From: an uncultured Eubacteriaceae bacterium | Lineage (GTDB): Bacteria > Bacillota > Clostridia > Eubacteriales > Anaerofustaceae | Direction of reading: 5' to 3' | Assembly: GCA_947058225.1 (NCBI GenBank) | Contig: CAMSGF010000074.1 | Coordinates: 1-5,306 of the forward strand | DNA length: 5,306 bases | Part shown: in pieces, positions 1-5,306 of the stretch | Layout: the number at the start of each line of letters is the position of its first letter | Numbering within the stretch: the first letter of the stretch is position 1 | Made by a program: the position numbers and the translations under genes | The notes under the pieces: generated by a model | The model's database searches: none | What the model was told of the DNA's origin: nothing | Seen by the model: only the letters and a program-made list of their open reading frames with translations

Positions 1-30
1 TAAAAAGGGACAAAAGGGGATAAAAGGGGA
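1..30. repeat. Three imperfect 10-bp tandem repeats
   Basis: Three consecutive 10-base units, taaaaaggga, caaaagggga and taaaagggga, lie head to tail and are followed by a further 'taa'. Units two and three differ only at their first base. The purine-rich strand is the + strand. The array is 50 bp upstream of yabP and lies where the -35 region of the proposed promoter would fall. It may be regulatory or simply a slippage-prone low-complexity tract; the sequence alone does not decide. It could continue to the left of the window. Confidence 0.6.
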
Positions 31-40
31 TAATGTCGTG

Positions 41-49
41 TGCTATACT
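41..49 (+). promoter_or_regulatory. Possible extended -10 promoter for the yabP operon
   Basis: TGcTATACT at 41-49 fits an extended -10 element (TGn plus a TATAAT-like hexamer) and lies about 31 bases before the yabP start. No good -35 hexamer is visible 16-18 bases upstream, where the G-rich tandem repeats sit. In Bacillus, yabP and yabQ belong to the mother-cell SigE regulon. The ATAC core at 45-48 also partly resembles a SigE -10 (CATACA-T), but no SigE-like -35 is evident. The sigma factor class is therefore open, and transcription could also enter from upstream of the window. Confidence 0.35.
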
Positions 50-68
50 GTAAAGTGCCTGTGCTATC

Positions 69-75
69 AAGGAGG
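69..75 (+). promoter_or_regulatory. Ribosome binding site of yabP
   Basis: AAGGAGG at 69-75 is a near-perfect Shine-Dalgarno, five bases before the ATG at 81. It fixes the yabP start and marks the first gene of the visible block. It is clearly stronger than the site for yabQ, which has none. Confidence 0.75.
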
Positions 76-80
76 AAATC

Positions 81-356
81 ATGGATAAAAATATTTCAGA
101 CCAACATCTTGAAATTTTTAACAGAGGAAGTTTAAAAATTGATGATTGTATAGACGTACATAATTTTAATGAAGAAAATGTCTTAATAGAAACGAGCCTT
201 GGACTTTTAAATATAGAAGGAGAAGATTTAAAAGTTGAAAAGTTGGATTTGGATAATAAAGAGCTTGCAATAGTGGGAAATATCTACGCCTTAAGTTATG
301 AAGACGATGCAGGGTTTATGGAAAAATCTTCTTTTCTTGCTAAGCTGTTTAAATAG
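81..356 (+). CDS. yabP: Sporulation protein YabP
   Basis: This 91-residue protein matches the YabP family (PF07873), small soluble proteins of about 90-100 residues needed for normal spore cortex/envelope formation in Bacillus. Visible family features are NRGSLKI at residues 14-20, the hydrophobic LIETSLGLLNIEG block at 35-47, the LKVEKLDLD segment at 50-58, VGNIYALSY at 65-73 and the C-terminal FLAKLF at 85-90. Seen whole, it is a compact alternating-strand fold with no signal peptide or membrane segment. The ATG start has a strong AAGGAGG site. The stop codon TAG directly abuts the yabQ ATG, so the two genes should be translationally coupled. The yabP-yabQ-divIC order is the same as in Bacillus subtilis, which supports the call. 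Expression is probably sporulation-linked, by analogy with Bacillus; this is inferred. Confidence 0.92.
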   Translation: MDKNISDQHLEIFNRGSLKIDDCIDVHNFNEENVLIETSLGLLNIEGEDLKVEKLDLDNKELAIVGNIYALSYEDDAGFMEKSSFLAKLFK

Positions 357-842
357 ATGAAAGAAAATATATACACACAGATATTTTTAATGTTGGACAC
401 CCTCTACGGAGGGGTCATAATCGGCTTTTTATATCACACTATTACTATATTAGTCTATGAAATGACAAAAAAGCAATCTCTTTCAGATATAGCCTTTTGG
501 TCGGTTGGAAGTATTCTTTTAATCAACCTGTTTTTTAAGACCAGCTATTTCTATTTAAGAATTTATCTTATTTTGGGTTTTATTTTGGGGATTAGTCTGT
601 ATTATTTCATTATAAGTCCCGTATATAAAAAGATACTTTATTTTTTCATTATTAAAAATAGAAAATTCAATCAAAAAACGAGAAAAAGGCTTAGGAGAAA
701 AAAGAAATATTTACTTATAAAATACAAAAAACCTATAAGCAAATATAAATCAATTATTAAAAAAACATTAAATATTCCAAAATCTTTAAAAATACGTTAT
801 AATAAATTTAAAAATTATTATAAAAATAAGGATAGTGAATAA
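357..842 (+). CDS. yabQ: Spore cortex membrane protein YabQ
   Basis: This 161-residue membrane protein is called YabQ (PF09578) from its position after yabP and its architecture. Three hydrophobic segments lie near residues 10-33, 43-61 and 66-88 (the last possibly extending to about 98), followed by a cytoplasmic tail. The N-terminal YTQIFLMLDTLYGGVIIGFL is typical of YabQ, which begins with a membrane helix and a Gly-rich turn. Bacillus YabQ localises to the forespore envelope and is needed for cortex synthesis. The tail here is extremely basic: 26 Lys/Arg among residues 100-158. No Shine-Dalgarno is visible; the ATG follows the yabP stop without a gap, so translation probably depends on coupling. 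The protein is somewhat shorter than the roughly 210-residue Bacillus protein. YabQ sequences diverge widely, so the identification rests partly on context. Confidence 0.85.
   Translation: MKENIYTQIFLMLDTLYGGVIIGFLYHTITILVYEMTKKQSLSDIAFWSVGSILLINLFFKTSYFYLRIYLILGFILGISLYYFIISPVYKKILYFFIIKNRKFNQKTRKRLRRKKKYLLIKYKKPISKYKSIIKKTLNIPKSLKIRYNKFKNYYKNKDSE
828..832 (+). promoter_or_regulatory. Ribosome binding site bearing on the divIC start
   Basis: AAGGA at 828-832 lies inside the end of yabQ. It is two bases from the GTG at 835, too close for normal initiation, and eleven bases from the TTG at 844, which is long but workable. The site therefore favours TTG 844 as the true start, against the longer GTG reading. 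Confidence 0.45.
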
Positions 843-1227
843 TTTGAGAAACGCTGACTTAAATGGACAAAATCATTTAAAAAGAGCAAAGAACAGCCGA
901 TATGAAACATCAAGGCGAAAGAAAAATAAAAAGAAGATAAGAATTACGAAAAAAACTGCTGTAGTCTGTGTTATATTGCTTTTATTTGTGTGTTATTTTG
1001 TCGTGCATATGGCAAAGATGGAATACGAATACTGGCAGCTTCACACAGAACAGTCAAAACTTGAGCAGCAGCTTGAAGATGAAAAGCTTGAAAACTCGCA
1101 GTTAAAAGATGAACTTTCACAATCTGATAAGAAGTCTTATATAGAATATTTAGCAAAGAAGTATCTCGGGTTAATCTATCCTGATGAAAAAATATATGTA
1201 CCACTGGAGGAAGAGGATAAGAAATAA
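835..1227 (+). CDS. divIC: Septum formation initiator, DivIC/FtsB family
   Basis: This bitopic division protein of 130 residues has the standard FtsB/DivIC plan (PF04977). It has a strongly basic cytoplasmic N-terminus (residues 16-40), one transmembrane helix (about 41-60), a Glu/Leu/Gln-rich coiled coil (about 62-96) and the short conserved tail YIEYLAKKYLGLIYPDEKIY at 102-121. Family members form a complex with FtsL and DivIB/FtsQ that helps activate septal peptidoglycan synthesis. The start is uncertain. GTG at 835 overlaps the yabQ stop but leaves only two bases after the AAGGA at 828-832. The in-frame TTG at 844 leaves eleven and would give 127 residues. The TAA stop overlaps the tatD ATG by one base. 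The place after yabP-yabQ matches Bacillus divIC. Confidence 0.9.
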   Translation: MNNLRNADLNGQNHLKRAKNSRYETSRRKKNKKKIRITKKTAVVCVILLLFVCYFVVHMAKMEYEYWQLHTEQSKLEQQLEDEKLENSQLKDELSQSDKKSYIEYLAKKYLGLIYPDEKIYVPLEEEDKK

Positions 1228-1988
1228 TGATAATAGATTCTCATGCACATTTAGACGATGAAAAATTCGATACAGACAGAAAAGAATTATTAAATGAATT
1301 AAAAAAAGAAGATTATATTGTAATAAATGTAGGCTGCGACCTTAAAAGCAATATAAATTCAGTTAAGCTTGCAGATGAAAATGACTTTATTTACGCTGCG
1401 GTGGGGATGCACCCTCACGACAGCCGTTTATACGATGAAGAGTTTGAAAAAATACTTTTAAAGCAGCTTGAAGAAAAAAAGGTTGTAGCTCTTGGTGAAA
1501 TAGGGCTTGATTATTATTATGACAATTCAAAAAGGGATATTCAACAAGAAATCTTTATAAGGCAGTTAAATATCGCAGGGGAGAAAAAAATTCCCTTTAT
1601 AGTACATTCAAGGGAAGCAAGCGAGGATACCTATAACATAATAAAGGAAAATTACGGAGGTAACAAAGGTGTACTTCATTCATTTTCCGGGAGTAAGGAA
1701 ATGGCGAAGAAGTATCTCGACTTGGGACTTTATATATCTTTTTCGGGAACGGTTACGTTTAAAAACGCAAATAATGTAAAATCTTGTGCAAAATATGTTC
1801 CTCTTGAAAGAATACTCATTGAAACGGACAGTCCGTATCTCGCTCCTGTTCCAAAAAGAGGCGGAAGAAATTGTCCTTTATATGTAAAACACGTGGCAGA
1901 AGAAATCGCAGCATTAAAGGAAATAAGCATTGAAGAAGTGATTAATATGACTGCAGGCAATGCAATTTCCCTTTTTTCGCTAAGGTAG
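1227..1988 (+). CDS. TatD-family metal-dependent hydrolase (putative DNase)
   Basis: This complete 253-residue TatD/YcfH-type TIM-barrel protein (PF01026) is the usual length for the family. Metal and catalytic residues are all visible: HAH at 6-8 (DSHAHLD), GMHPH at 60-64, the Glu of GEIGLDY (E91), H127 in IVHSREA, H151 in LHSFSG and D201 in IETDSPYLAP. Family members are cytoplasmic, divalent-metal-dependent enzymes; characterised ones have 3'-5' exonuclease or DNase activity, and some have been linked to quality control of D-aminoacyl-tRNA. The exact substrate here is not known. ATG at 1227 overlaps the divIC stop by one base (TAATG) and is preceded by GAGGA at 1213-1217, nine bases away. 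The Bacillus relative is yabD, but I leave the symbol empty because TatD paralogs are common. Confidence 0.95.
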   Translation: MIIDSHAHLDDEKFDTDRKELLNELKKEDYIVINVGCDLKSNINSVKLADENDFIYAAVGMHPHDSRLYDEEFEKILLKQLEEKKVVALGEIGLDYYYDNSKRDIQQEIFIRQLNIAGEKKIPFIVHSREASEDTYNIIKENYGGNKGVLHSFSGSKEMAKKYLDLGLYISFSGTVTFKNANNVKSCAKYVPLERILIETDSPYLAPVPKRGGRNCPLYVKHVAEEIAALKEISIEEVINMTAGNAISLFSLR

Positions 1989-1997
1989 GAAGAAGTT

Positions 1998-2780
1998 ATG
2001 TATTATTCAGTTTATATACACATCTTATTATTTTTTATCTATTCCTTTTTAGGCTGGTGCTGTGAGGTTGTATATCATACTATTGAGGATGGGAAATTTT
2101 ATAACAGAGGCTTTTTAAATGCACCTATATGTCCAATATATGGTTTTGGGGCATTATCGGTGTTGTTTATATTTGAACCCGTAAAGCATCACTATTTTAT
2201 ATTATTTTTCGGCTCAGGACTTCTTGCTACGGTGCTTGAACTTATTACGGGAATTTTAATGGAGAAAATCTTTAAGACGAGATGGTGGGATTATACCGAT
2301 AAAAAATATAATTTTATGGGATATATCTGTCTTCCGTTTTCGATTATATGGGGGCTTCTTTGTTTTTTTGTTGTATCGATTTTAAATCCTGCAATATTAA
2401 AGTTAATAAGCTTTATACCGATAAAACTTGGAGTATGCGTTGTATGTGTTTTTATAGTTTTATTTATTATTGACATAATCGATACATTAGACAGTGTAAG
2501 CAAGTTTAATCATAACCTTGAAACTCTTGATAAAATTTCAAGGGCTATGACAACAGCATCGGTTGGGATAGGGACGAGGCTTACATCGACGACATTTAAA
2601 ACATTGGAAAATCTGGATGAGAAAAGGCTTAATTATCTGAAATTAAAGGAAGAATACGAGCAGACGTTAAAATCGGTTAAGACAAGGTTTTTAAAGGCTT
2701 TTCCTGATATAAAATCACTGTATTACAAGGACGCTTTGGAAAAGGTTAAGCAGTACATATCGGAGAAAGATAAATCGTAG
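1998..2780 (+). CDS. PF06541 multi-pass membrane protein (putative ABC transporter permease)
   Basis: This 260-residue membrane protein resembles the family annotated 'putative ABC-transporter type IV' (PF06541). About five hydrophobic helices lie near residues 4-24, 43-60, 66-88, 108-128 and 143-164, followed by a roughly 95-residue charged helical cytoplasmic tail. Recognisable family motifs are FLGWCCEVVYHTI at 17-29, FYNRGFLNAPICPIYGFG at 34-51, WWDYTDKKYNFMGYICLP at 96-113 and IIWG at 116-119. The transporter label comes from database naming. No ATPase or substrate-binding protein gene is next to it, so transport is unproven. The ATG follows the tatD stop by nine bases, with an AGGA overlapping that stop (1987-1990). 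It is the last gene before the terminator, so it should be read from the operon promoter. Confidence 0.8.
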   Translation: MYYSVYIHILLFFIYSFLGWCCEVVYHTIEDGKFYNRGFLNAPICPIYGFGALSVLFIFEPVKHHYFILFFGSGLLATVLELITGILMEKIFKTRWWDYTDKKYNFMGYICLPFSIIWGLLCFFVVSILNPAILKLISFIPIKLGVCVVCVFIVLFIIDIIDTLDSVSKFNHNLETLDKISRAMTTASVGIGTRLTSTTFKTLENLDEKRLNYLKLKEEYEQTLKSVKTRFLKAFPDIKSLYYKDALEKVKQYISEKDKS

Positions 2781-2808
2781 AGAGTGTTAAACTCTCTTTT
2801 TTTATTTT
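2779..2808 (+). terminator. Intrinsic terminator closing the yabP operon
   Basis: A 7-bp perfect stem (AGAGAGT at 2779-2785 with ACTCTCT at 2791-2797) and a 5-base loop run into a T-rich tract, 2797-2808, broken by one A. It begins at the last two bases of the upstream gene's stop codon. This marks the end of the five-gene block. Confidence 0.85.
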
Positions 2809-2863
2809 GAATGTAAATTAAAAATTAAGTAATGTTAAAACGATACCATTTTGAAAAGGTTTG

Positions 2864-2872
2864 TGATATAAT
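2864..2872 (+). promoter_or_regulatory. Extended -10 promoter for the repeat-protein gene
   Basis: TGaTATAAT at 2864-2872 is a perfect extended -10 element for the housekeeping sigma factor, 31 bases before the ATG at 2904. A TTGAAA at 2851-2856 is only 10 bases from the hexamer, too close to be its -35, and no better -35 is visible. An extended -10 can work without one. The promoter follows the operon terminator, so the next gene is an independent unit. Confidence 0.65.
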
Positions 2873-2890
2873 ATTGTTATATTAATAAAA

Positions 2891-2895
2891 GAGGA
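2891..2895 (+). promoter_or_regulatory. Ribosome binding site of the repeat-protein gene
   Basis: GAGGA at 2891-2895, eight bases before the ATG at 2904, fixes the start of the downstream gene. Confidence 0.65.
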
Positions 2896-2903
2896 ATATT
2901 ATT

Positions 2904-3782
2904 ATGGAAACAATCGATTTAAAACAAAACAAAGAAAACAATGAAATCAAAAATGGGAAAACAAACGGAAAAAGAAAGAAAATTTTTATAACGATAATAT
3001 CAATATTATTATTTTTTTGTGTCATATCGATTATGATGGCAGTCTTTTCCAAAGAGGTTGAATCTTTTAAAAAGCCTAAGCAGACGAGTTATTCTTTGTA
3101 TGAAAAAGCCGATTTGAGTTTCAAGGTATATGCTTCACCTAAAGGGCTTAGTGAAGATGAATTTAAAATTGAAAATACAAATGACAGTGCGGTGGATATA
3201 AAGGAAGTATCTTTTAAGGATGAAAAAGACTATACTGCTATAAACTTTTCATTAAAGGCAAAGACAGAGGGGAAATCAAAGATAAAGATATCTTCTTCAA
3301 AGAATGAAGATATAAAATGTGAGGATATAAATTTTGTTATAAAAGAAAAGCCTGTTGTAAAAAGCATTGAAATTGATAAAGATTGGTTTGAGGAAGAGGT
3401 TGGAAAGACGCAAAAATATACTGCGTATATAGAAACAAAAAATTTAAAAAGAAATCAGATAAAAGTTAAAATAGGAAACAAAAAAATTGTAAGTATAAAA
3501 GAAATAAGCTTTAAGACTAAAGATGATAAGACGGTATTTGTCTTTAAATTAAAGGCGAAAAAGAAAGGAAAGACGATTCTTTTAATTTCATCGCTGAATG
3601 GAAAAGTGAGTGATAAAATCGAAATAAAAGTTAAAGAGAAAGACACGAGCAGGATAGTATACGTAACGCCGTATGGGGAGAAATATCATTTTAGTAAATC
3701 CTGTGCGGGAAAAAATGCAAGTAAAACTACATTAAATAATGCTAAAACTTACAAAGACCCTTGTAAAAAATGTACGTATTAA
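2904..3782 (+). CDS. Membrane-anchored repeat protein with C-terminal His/Cys motif
   Basis: I do not recognise a named gene. The 292-residue protein has a Lys/Asn-rich hydrophilic N-terminus (1-26), one hydrophobic helix (about 27-48) and then a Lys-rich, probably extracellular part. That part holds two related beta-rich units at about 66-149 and 153-246; residues 99-132 and 198-231 align without gaps with 18 of 34 identical. They resemble bacterial Ig-like surface domains in general character only. The C-terminus (251-292) reads IVYVTPYGEKYHFSKSCAG, then a Thr/Ala stretch, then PCKKC. Y261-H262, C267, C287 and C290 form a small His/Cys motif like those ending many clostridial surface proteins, possibly metal-binding (Ada-like). 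There is no lipobox and no LPXTG signal, so the helix is likely an uncleaved anchor. It is a single-gene unit with its own promoter and terminator. Function is unknown. Confidence 0.85.
   Translation: METIDLKQNKENNEIKNGKTNGKRKKIFITIISILLFFCVISIMMAVFSKEVESFKKPKQTSYSLYEKADLSFKVYASPKGLSEDEFKIENTNDSAVDIKEVSFKDEKDYTAINFSLKAKTEGKSKIKISSSKNEDIKCEDINFVIKEKPVVKSIEIDKDWFEEEVGKTQKYTAYIETKNLKRNQIKVKIGNKKIVSIKEISFKTKDDKTVFVFKLKAKKKGKTILLISSLNGKVSDKIEIKVKEKDTSRIVYVTPYGEKYHFSKSCAGKNASKTTLNNAKTYKDPCKKCTY
3198..3299 (+). repeat. Internal protein repeat, copy 1
   Basis: This encodes residues 99-132 of the membrane-anchored repeat protein (IKEVSFKDEKDY... ending KISSS). It aligns without gaps with copy 2, 18 of 34 residues identical. 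The shared core is IKE-SFK, then a D-T pair, LKAK, GK and ISS. This points to duplication of a domain inside the gene. Confidence 0.65.
3495..3596 (+). repeat. Internal protein repeat, copy 2
   Basis: This encodes residues 198-231 (IKEISFKTKDDK... ending LISSL) and is the partner of copy 1. The two aligned segments start 99 residues apart, consistent with a domain of roughly 90-100 residues repeated twice. Confidence 0.65.
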
Positions 3783-3784
3783 TA

Positions 3785-3813
3785 AAGAAAGATGTCTAAA
3801 AGACATCTTTTTT
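3785..3813. terminator. Bidirectional intrinsic terminator between convergent genes
   Basis: A 10-bp perfect stem (AAAGATGTCT at 3788-3797 with AGACATCTTT at 3801-3810) has a 3-base loop. A T-run follows on the + strand (3808-3813), and a T-rich tract follows on the - strand (complement of the A-rich 3781-3790). It lies in the 29-base gap between two convergent genes and touches the lepA stop at 3812-3814. It can end both transcripts. Confidence 0.88.
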
Positions 3814-5257
3814 ATTCGTCTAGTTTTAACACAGCCGTAAAAGCCTCCTGTGGAATTTCCACCTTGCCGAATTTACGCATTTTCTTCTTTCCCTCTTTTT
3901 GCTTTTCAAGGAGTTTTCTTTTTCTCGTAATATCTCCTCCGTAGCACTTGGACAACACGTCCTTTCTCATCGCCCTGACCGTTTCCCTTGCTATGATTTT
4001 TCCTCCTATTGCCGCTTGAATAGGAATTTCAAACATCTGTCTTGGAATTTCTTCCTTTAGCTTTTTAACTATCTGTCTGCCCCTGTGCTGTGCTTTATCT
4101 CTGTGGACAATGAAACTTAATGCGTCTATAAGCTCTGAATTTATTAGTATGTCAAGTTTTACCAAATCTGCCCTTCTGTAATCTAAAAGCTCATAGTCCA
4201 AAGACGCATATCCCTTTGTCTTTGATTTTAATGTATCGAAGAAATCGTAAATAATCTCATTTAAAGGCATTTCATATTTTAATGTAACCCTGTTTTCTTC
4301 TATATAGTCCATTGTCTTATATATTCCACGTCTGTTTTGGCATATTTCCATAACTGCTCCGACGTATTCACTTGGAAGCATAATAGAGGCATCGACAAAC
4401 GGTTCTTCCATATAATTAATCTCTGCGGGGTCGGGTAAATTTGTCGGGTTATCGACATTTAATATACTTTTGTCGGTCTTTATAACGTTATATATAACGC
4501 TTGGTGTCGTGGTTACAAGGTCAATATTGTATTCCCTGTCGAGACGTTGTTGTGTTATTTCCAAATGTAAGAGCCCTAAAAAGCCGCACCTGAAACCAAA
4601 CCCCAACGCTACGGAAGATTCAGGCTCGTACAATAAAGACGCATCGTTTAATTTTAACTTTGCAAGAGCCTCCTTTAAATCTTCATATTTTGAGCCGTCT
4701 GCCGGATATATCCCGCAGTATACCATAGGCGTTATACTCTTATATCCATCGAGTGGATAATCGGCTAAATTATCCATATCCATAACTGTATCCCCGACTC
4801 TCGTATCCTCAACATTTTTTATGCTCGCACAGATGTATCCGACATCTCCGCTTTCGAGTTTATCAGTAGGGGTTAATGTCTTTGTAAAAATTCCAACTTC
4901 TTCAACCTCAAAAACCTTGCCTGTGGCAAAGAATTTAATTCTCATTCCTTTTTTAACACTTCCCTCCATAACCCTTATTGAAACAACTGCACCTCTATAT
5001 TGGTCATAATATGAATCAAAAATCAATGCTCTAAGCGGCAGTTCATTGTGATTGGCAGGAGATGGGATGTCTTTTACAATGGAATTTAAGACGCTTTCTA
5101 TATTTAAACCTTCTTTTGCGGAAATTTTAGGGCAGTCCTGTGCAGGTATTCCTATATAATCTTCAATCTCACGAATAGCCATATCTATATCCGCACTTGG
5201 CAGGTCTATTTTATTTATTACGGGAATTATCTCCAAATCGTGTTCCAATGCGAGATA
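3812..5257 (-). CDS. lepA: Elongation factor 4 (LepA), N-terminus missing
   Basis: This is the C-terminal ~80% of the ribosome-associated GTPase LepA/EF4, which affects elongation and ribosome function under some stress conditions. Homology starts at [20 protein letters not shown], which holds the G4 motif NKID; ISAKEG (G5) follows. Next come the EF-G-like domains II, III and V (for example [45 protein letters not shown]) and the LepA-specific tail, with [20 protein letters not shown] and IPQEAF near the end. About 120 N-terminal residues, including the P-loop, switch regions and the DxxG motif, are absent. The TTG at 5248 is an internal Leu codon, not a real start. Upstream of the Tyr codon at 5255-5257 the frame no longer matches LepA and meets a stop (complement of 5276-5278). 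The stop codon TAA is at 3812-3814. Most likely this is a normal gene cut by the contig end rather than a pseudogene. Confidence 0.93.
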   Translation of the reverse strand, partial: YLALEHDLEIIPVINKIDLPSADIDMAIREIEDYIGIPAQDCPKISAKEGLNIESVLNSIVKDIPSPANHNELPLRALIFDSYYDQYRGAVVSIRVMEGSVKKGMRIKFFATGKVFEVEEVGIFTKTLTPTDKLESGDVGYICASIKNVEDTRVGDTVMDMDNLADYPLDGYKSITPMVYCGIYPADGSKYEDLKEALAKLKLNDASLLYEPESSVALGFGFRCGFLGLLHLEITQQRLDREYNIDLVTTTPSVIYNVIKTDKSILNVDNPTNLPDPAEINYMEEPFVDASIMLPSEYVGAVMEICQNRRGIYKTMDYIEENRVTLKYEMPLNEIIYDFFDTLKSKTKGYASLDYELLDYRRADLVKLDILINSELIDALSFIVHRDKAQHRGRQIVKKLKEEIPRQMFEIPIQAAIGGKIIARETVRAMRKDVLSKCYGGDITRKRKLLEKQKEGKKKMRKFGKVEIPQEAFTAVLKLDE

Positions 5258-5306
5258 CGACGGGGGCGAATGATATCACGCTGGTCACCAGGGAAGTCGT
5301 ACCTGT
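5258..5306. other. Foreign-looking 49-base end segment
   Basis: From 5258 to the end, composition jumps to 29 G/C of 49 bases in otherwise AT-rich DNA, and the LepA frame is broken by a stop at 5276-5278. LepA should continue upstream with the residues of its EAQTLANV region; the bases do not encode that. A different - strand frame reads [13 protein letters not shown], faintly like the EF-Tu YDFPGDD-PIIRG region, but this is too short to rely on. A + strand frame is also open. A chimeric contig end is the simplest reading. Confidence 0.6.

Noticed and set aside
2..88. Open + strand frame running from the window edge through the leader to a TAA at 86-88, a possible tail of an upstream gene
   Set aside because: The 28-codon translation (starting KKGQKGIKGD) looks like repeat and leader sequence and does not resemble the end of an RqcP/YabO-type protein. 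It would also run over the yabP Shine-Dalgarno and start.
971..1204. - strand open frame opposite divIC
   Set aside because: It is antisense to a well-supported DivIC-type gene, has no ribosome binding site worth noting and no recognisable protein features.
2851..2856. TTGAAA as the -35 box of the promoter at 2864-2872
   Set aside because: It is only 10 bases from the TATAAT hexamer, far below the usual 16-18. Pairing it with the weak TGTTAT at 2875-2880 gives a poorer promoter.
2781..2903. Small gene, RNA gene or riboswitch in the intergenic region
   Set aside because: The 123 bases are fully explained by a terminator, a promoter and a ribosome binding site; no further strong hairpin or open frame is seen.
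4470..4760. + strand open frame opposite lepA (96 codons)
   Set aside because: It lies wholly antisense to strongly conserved LepA coding sequence and its translation looks like a mirror of that gene.
5246..5248. TTG as the true start of a short LepA
   Set aside because: The codon is the Leu of the conserved YLALEHDLE segment inside the GTPase domain; a start here would remove the P-loop and switch regions, and there is no Shine-Dalgarno in front of it.
1..5306. CRISPR array, tRNA or rRNA gene, insertion sequence or prophage gene
   Set aside because: No regularly spaced repeats with spacers, no cloverleaf or rRNA-like stretch, and no transposase, integrase or terminal inverted repeats were seen on either strand.

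Overview
The window looks like chromosomal DNA from a low-GC, spore-forming member of the Firmicutes, most likely class Clostridia. The evidence is the AT-rich composition, strong AGGAGG-type ribosome binding sites, the sporulation pair yabP-yabQ beside a divIC-type gene, and a Bacillus/Clostridium-like LepA. I cannot name the genus.

Layout. Positions 1-80 are a leader with three imperfect 10-bp tandem repeats, a possible extended -10 promoter and a strong Shine-Dalgarno. Positions 81-2780 hold five tightly packed + strand genes: yabP (spore protein), yabQ (membrane spore protein), a divIC/FtsB-type division protein, a TatD-family metal-dependent hydrolase and a PF06541 multi-pass membrane protein ('putative ABC transporter permease'). 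Junctions are abutting, overlapping or only a few bases apart, and an intrinsic terminator closes the block, so it reads as one operon. Next is a single-gene unit (2904-3782) with its own extended -10 promoter. It encodes a membrane-anchored, lysine-rich protein with two repeated beta-rich domains and a C-terminal His/Cys motif. A bidirectional terminator separates it from the convergent lepA (elongation factor 4) on the - strand, of which only the C-terminal ~80% is present.

How the genes fit together. yabP, yabQ and divIC are neighbours in many spore formers, where they serve spore envelope formation and septation. tatD and the membrane protein seem to be co-transcribed passengers. The His/Cys-tailed protein and lepA are separate units.

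Points to check. The last ~49 bases (5258-5306) do not continue lepA: the frame hits a stop and composition jumps to about 59% GC, which suggests a chimeric contig end. The least characterised gene is the His/Cys-tailed repeat protein. I see no convincing sign of a new multi-gene system; most of the window is ordinary core chromosome.
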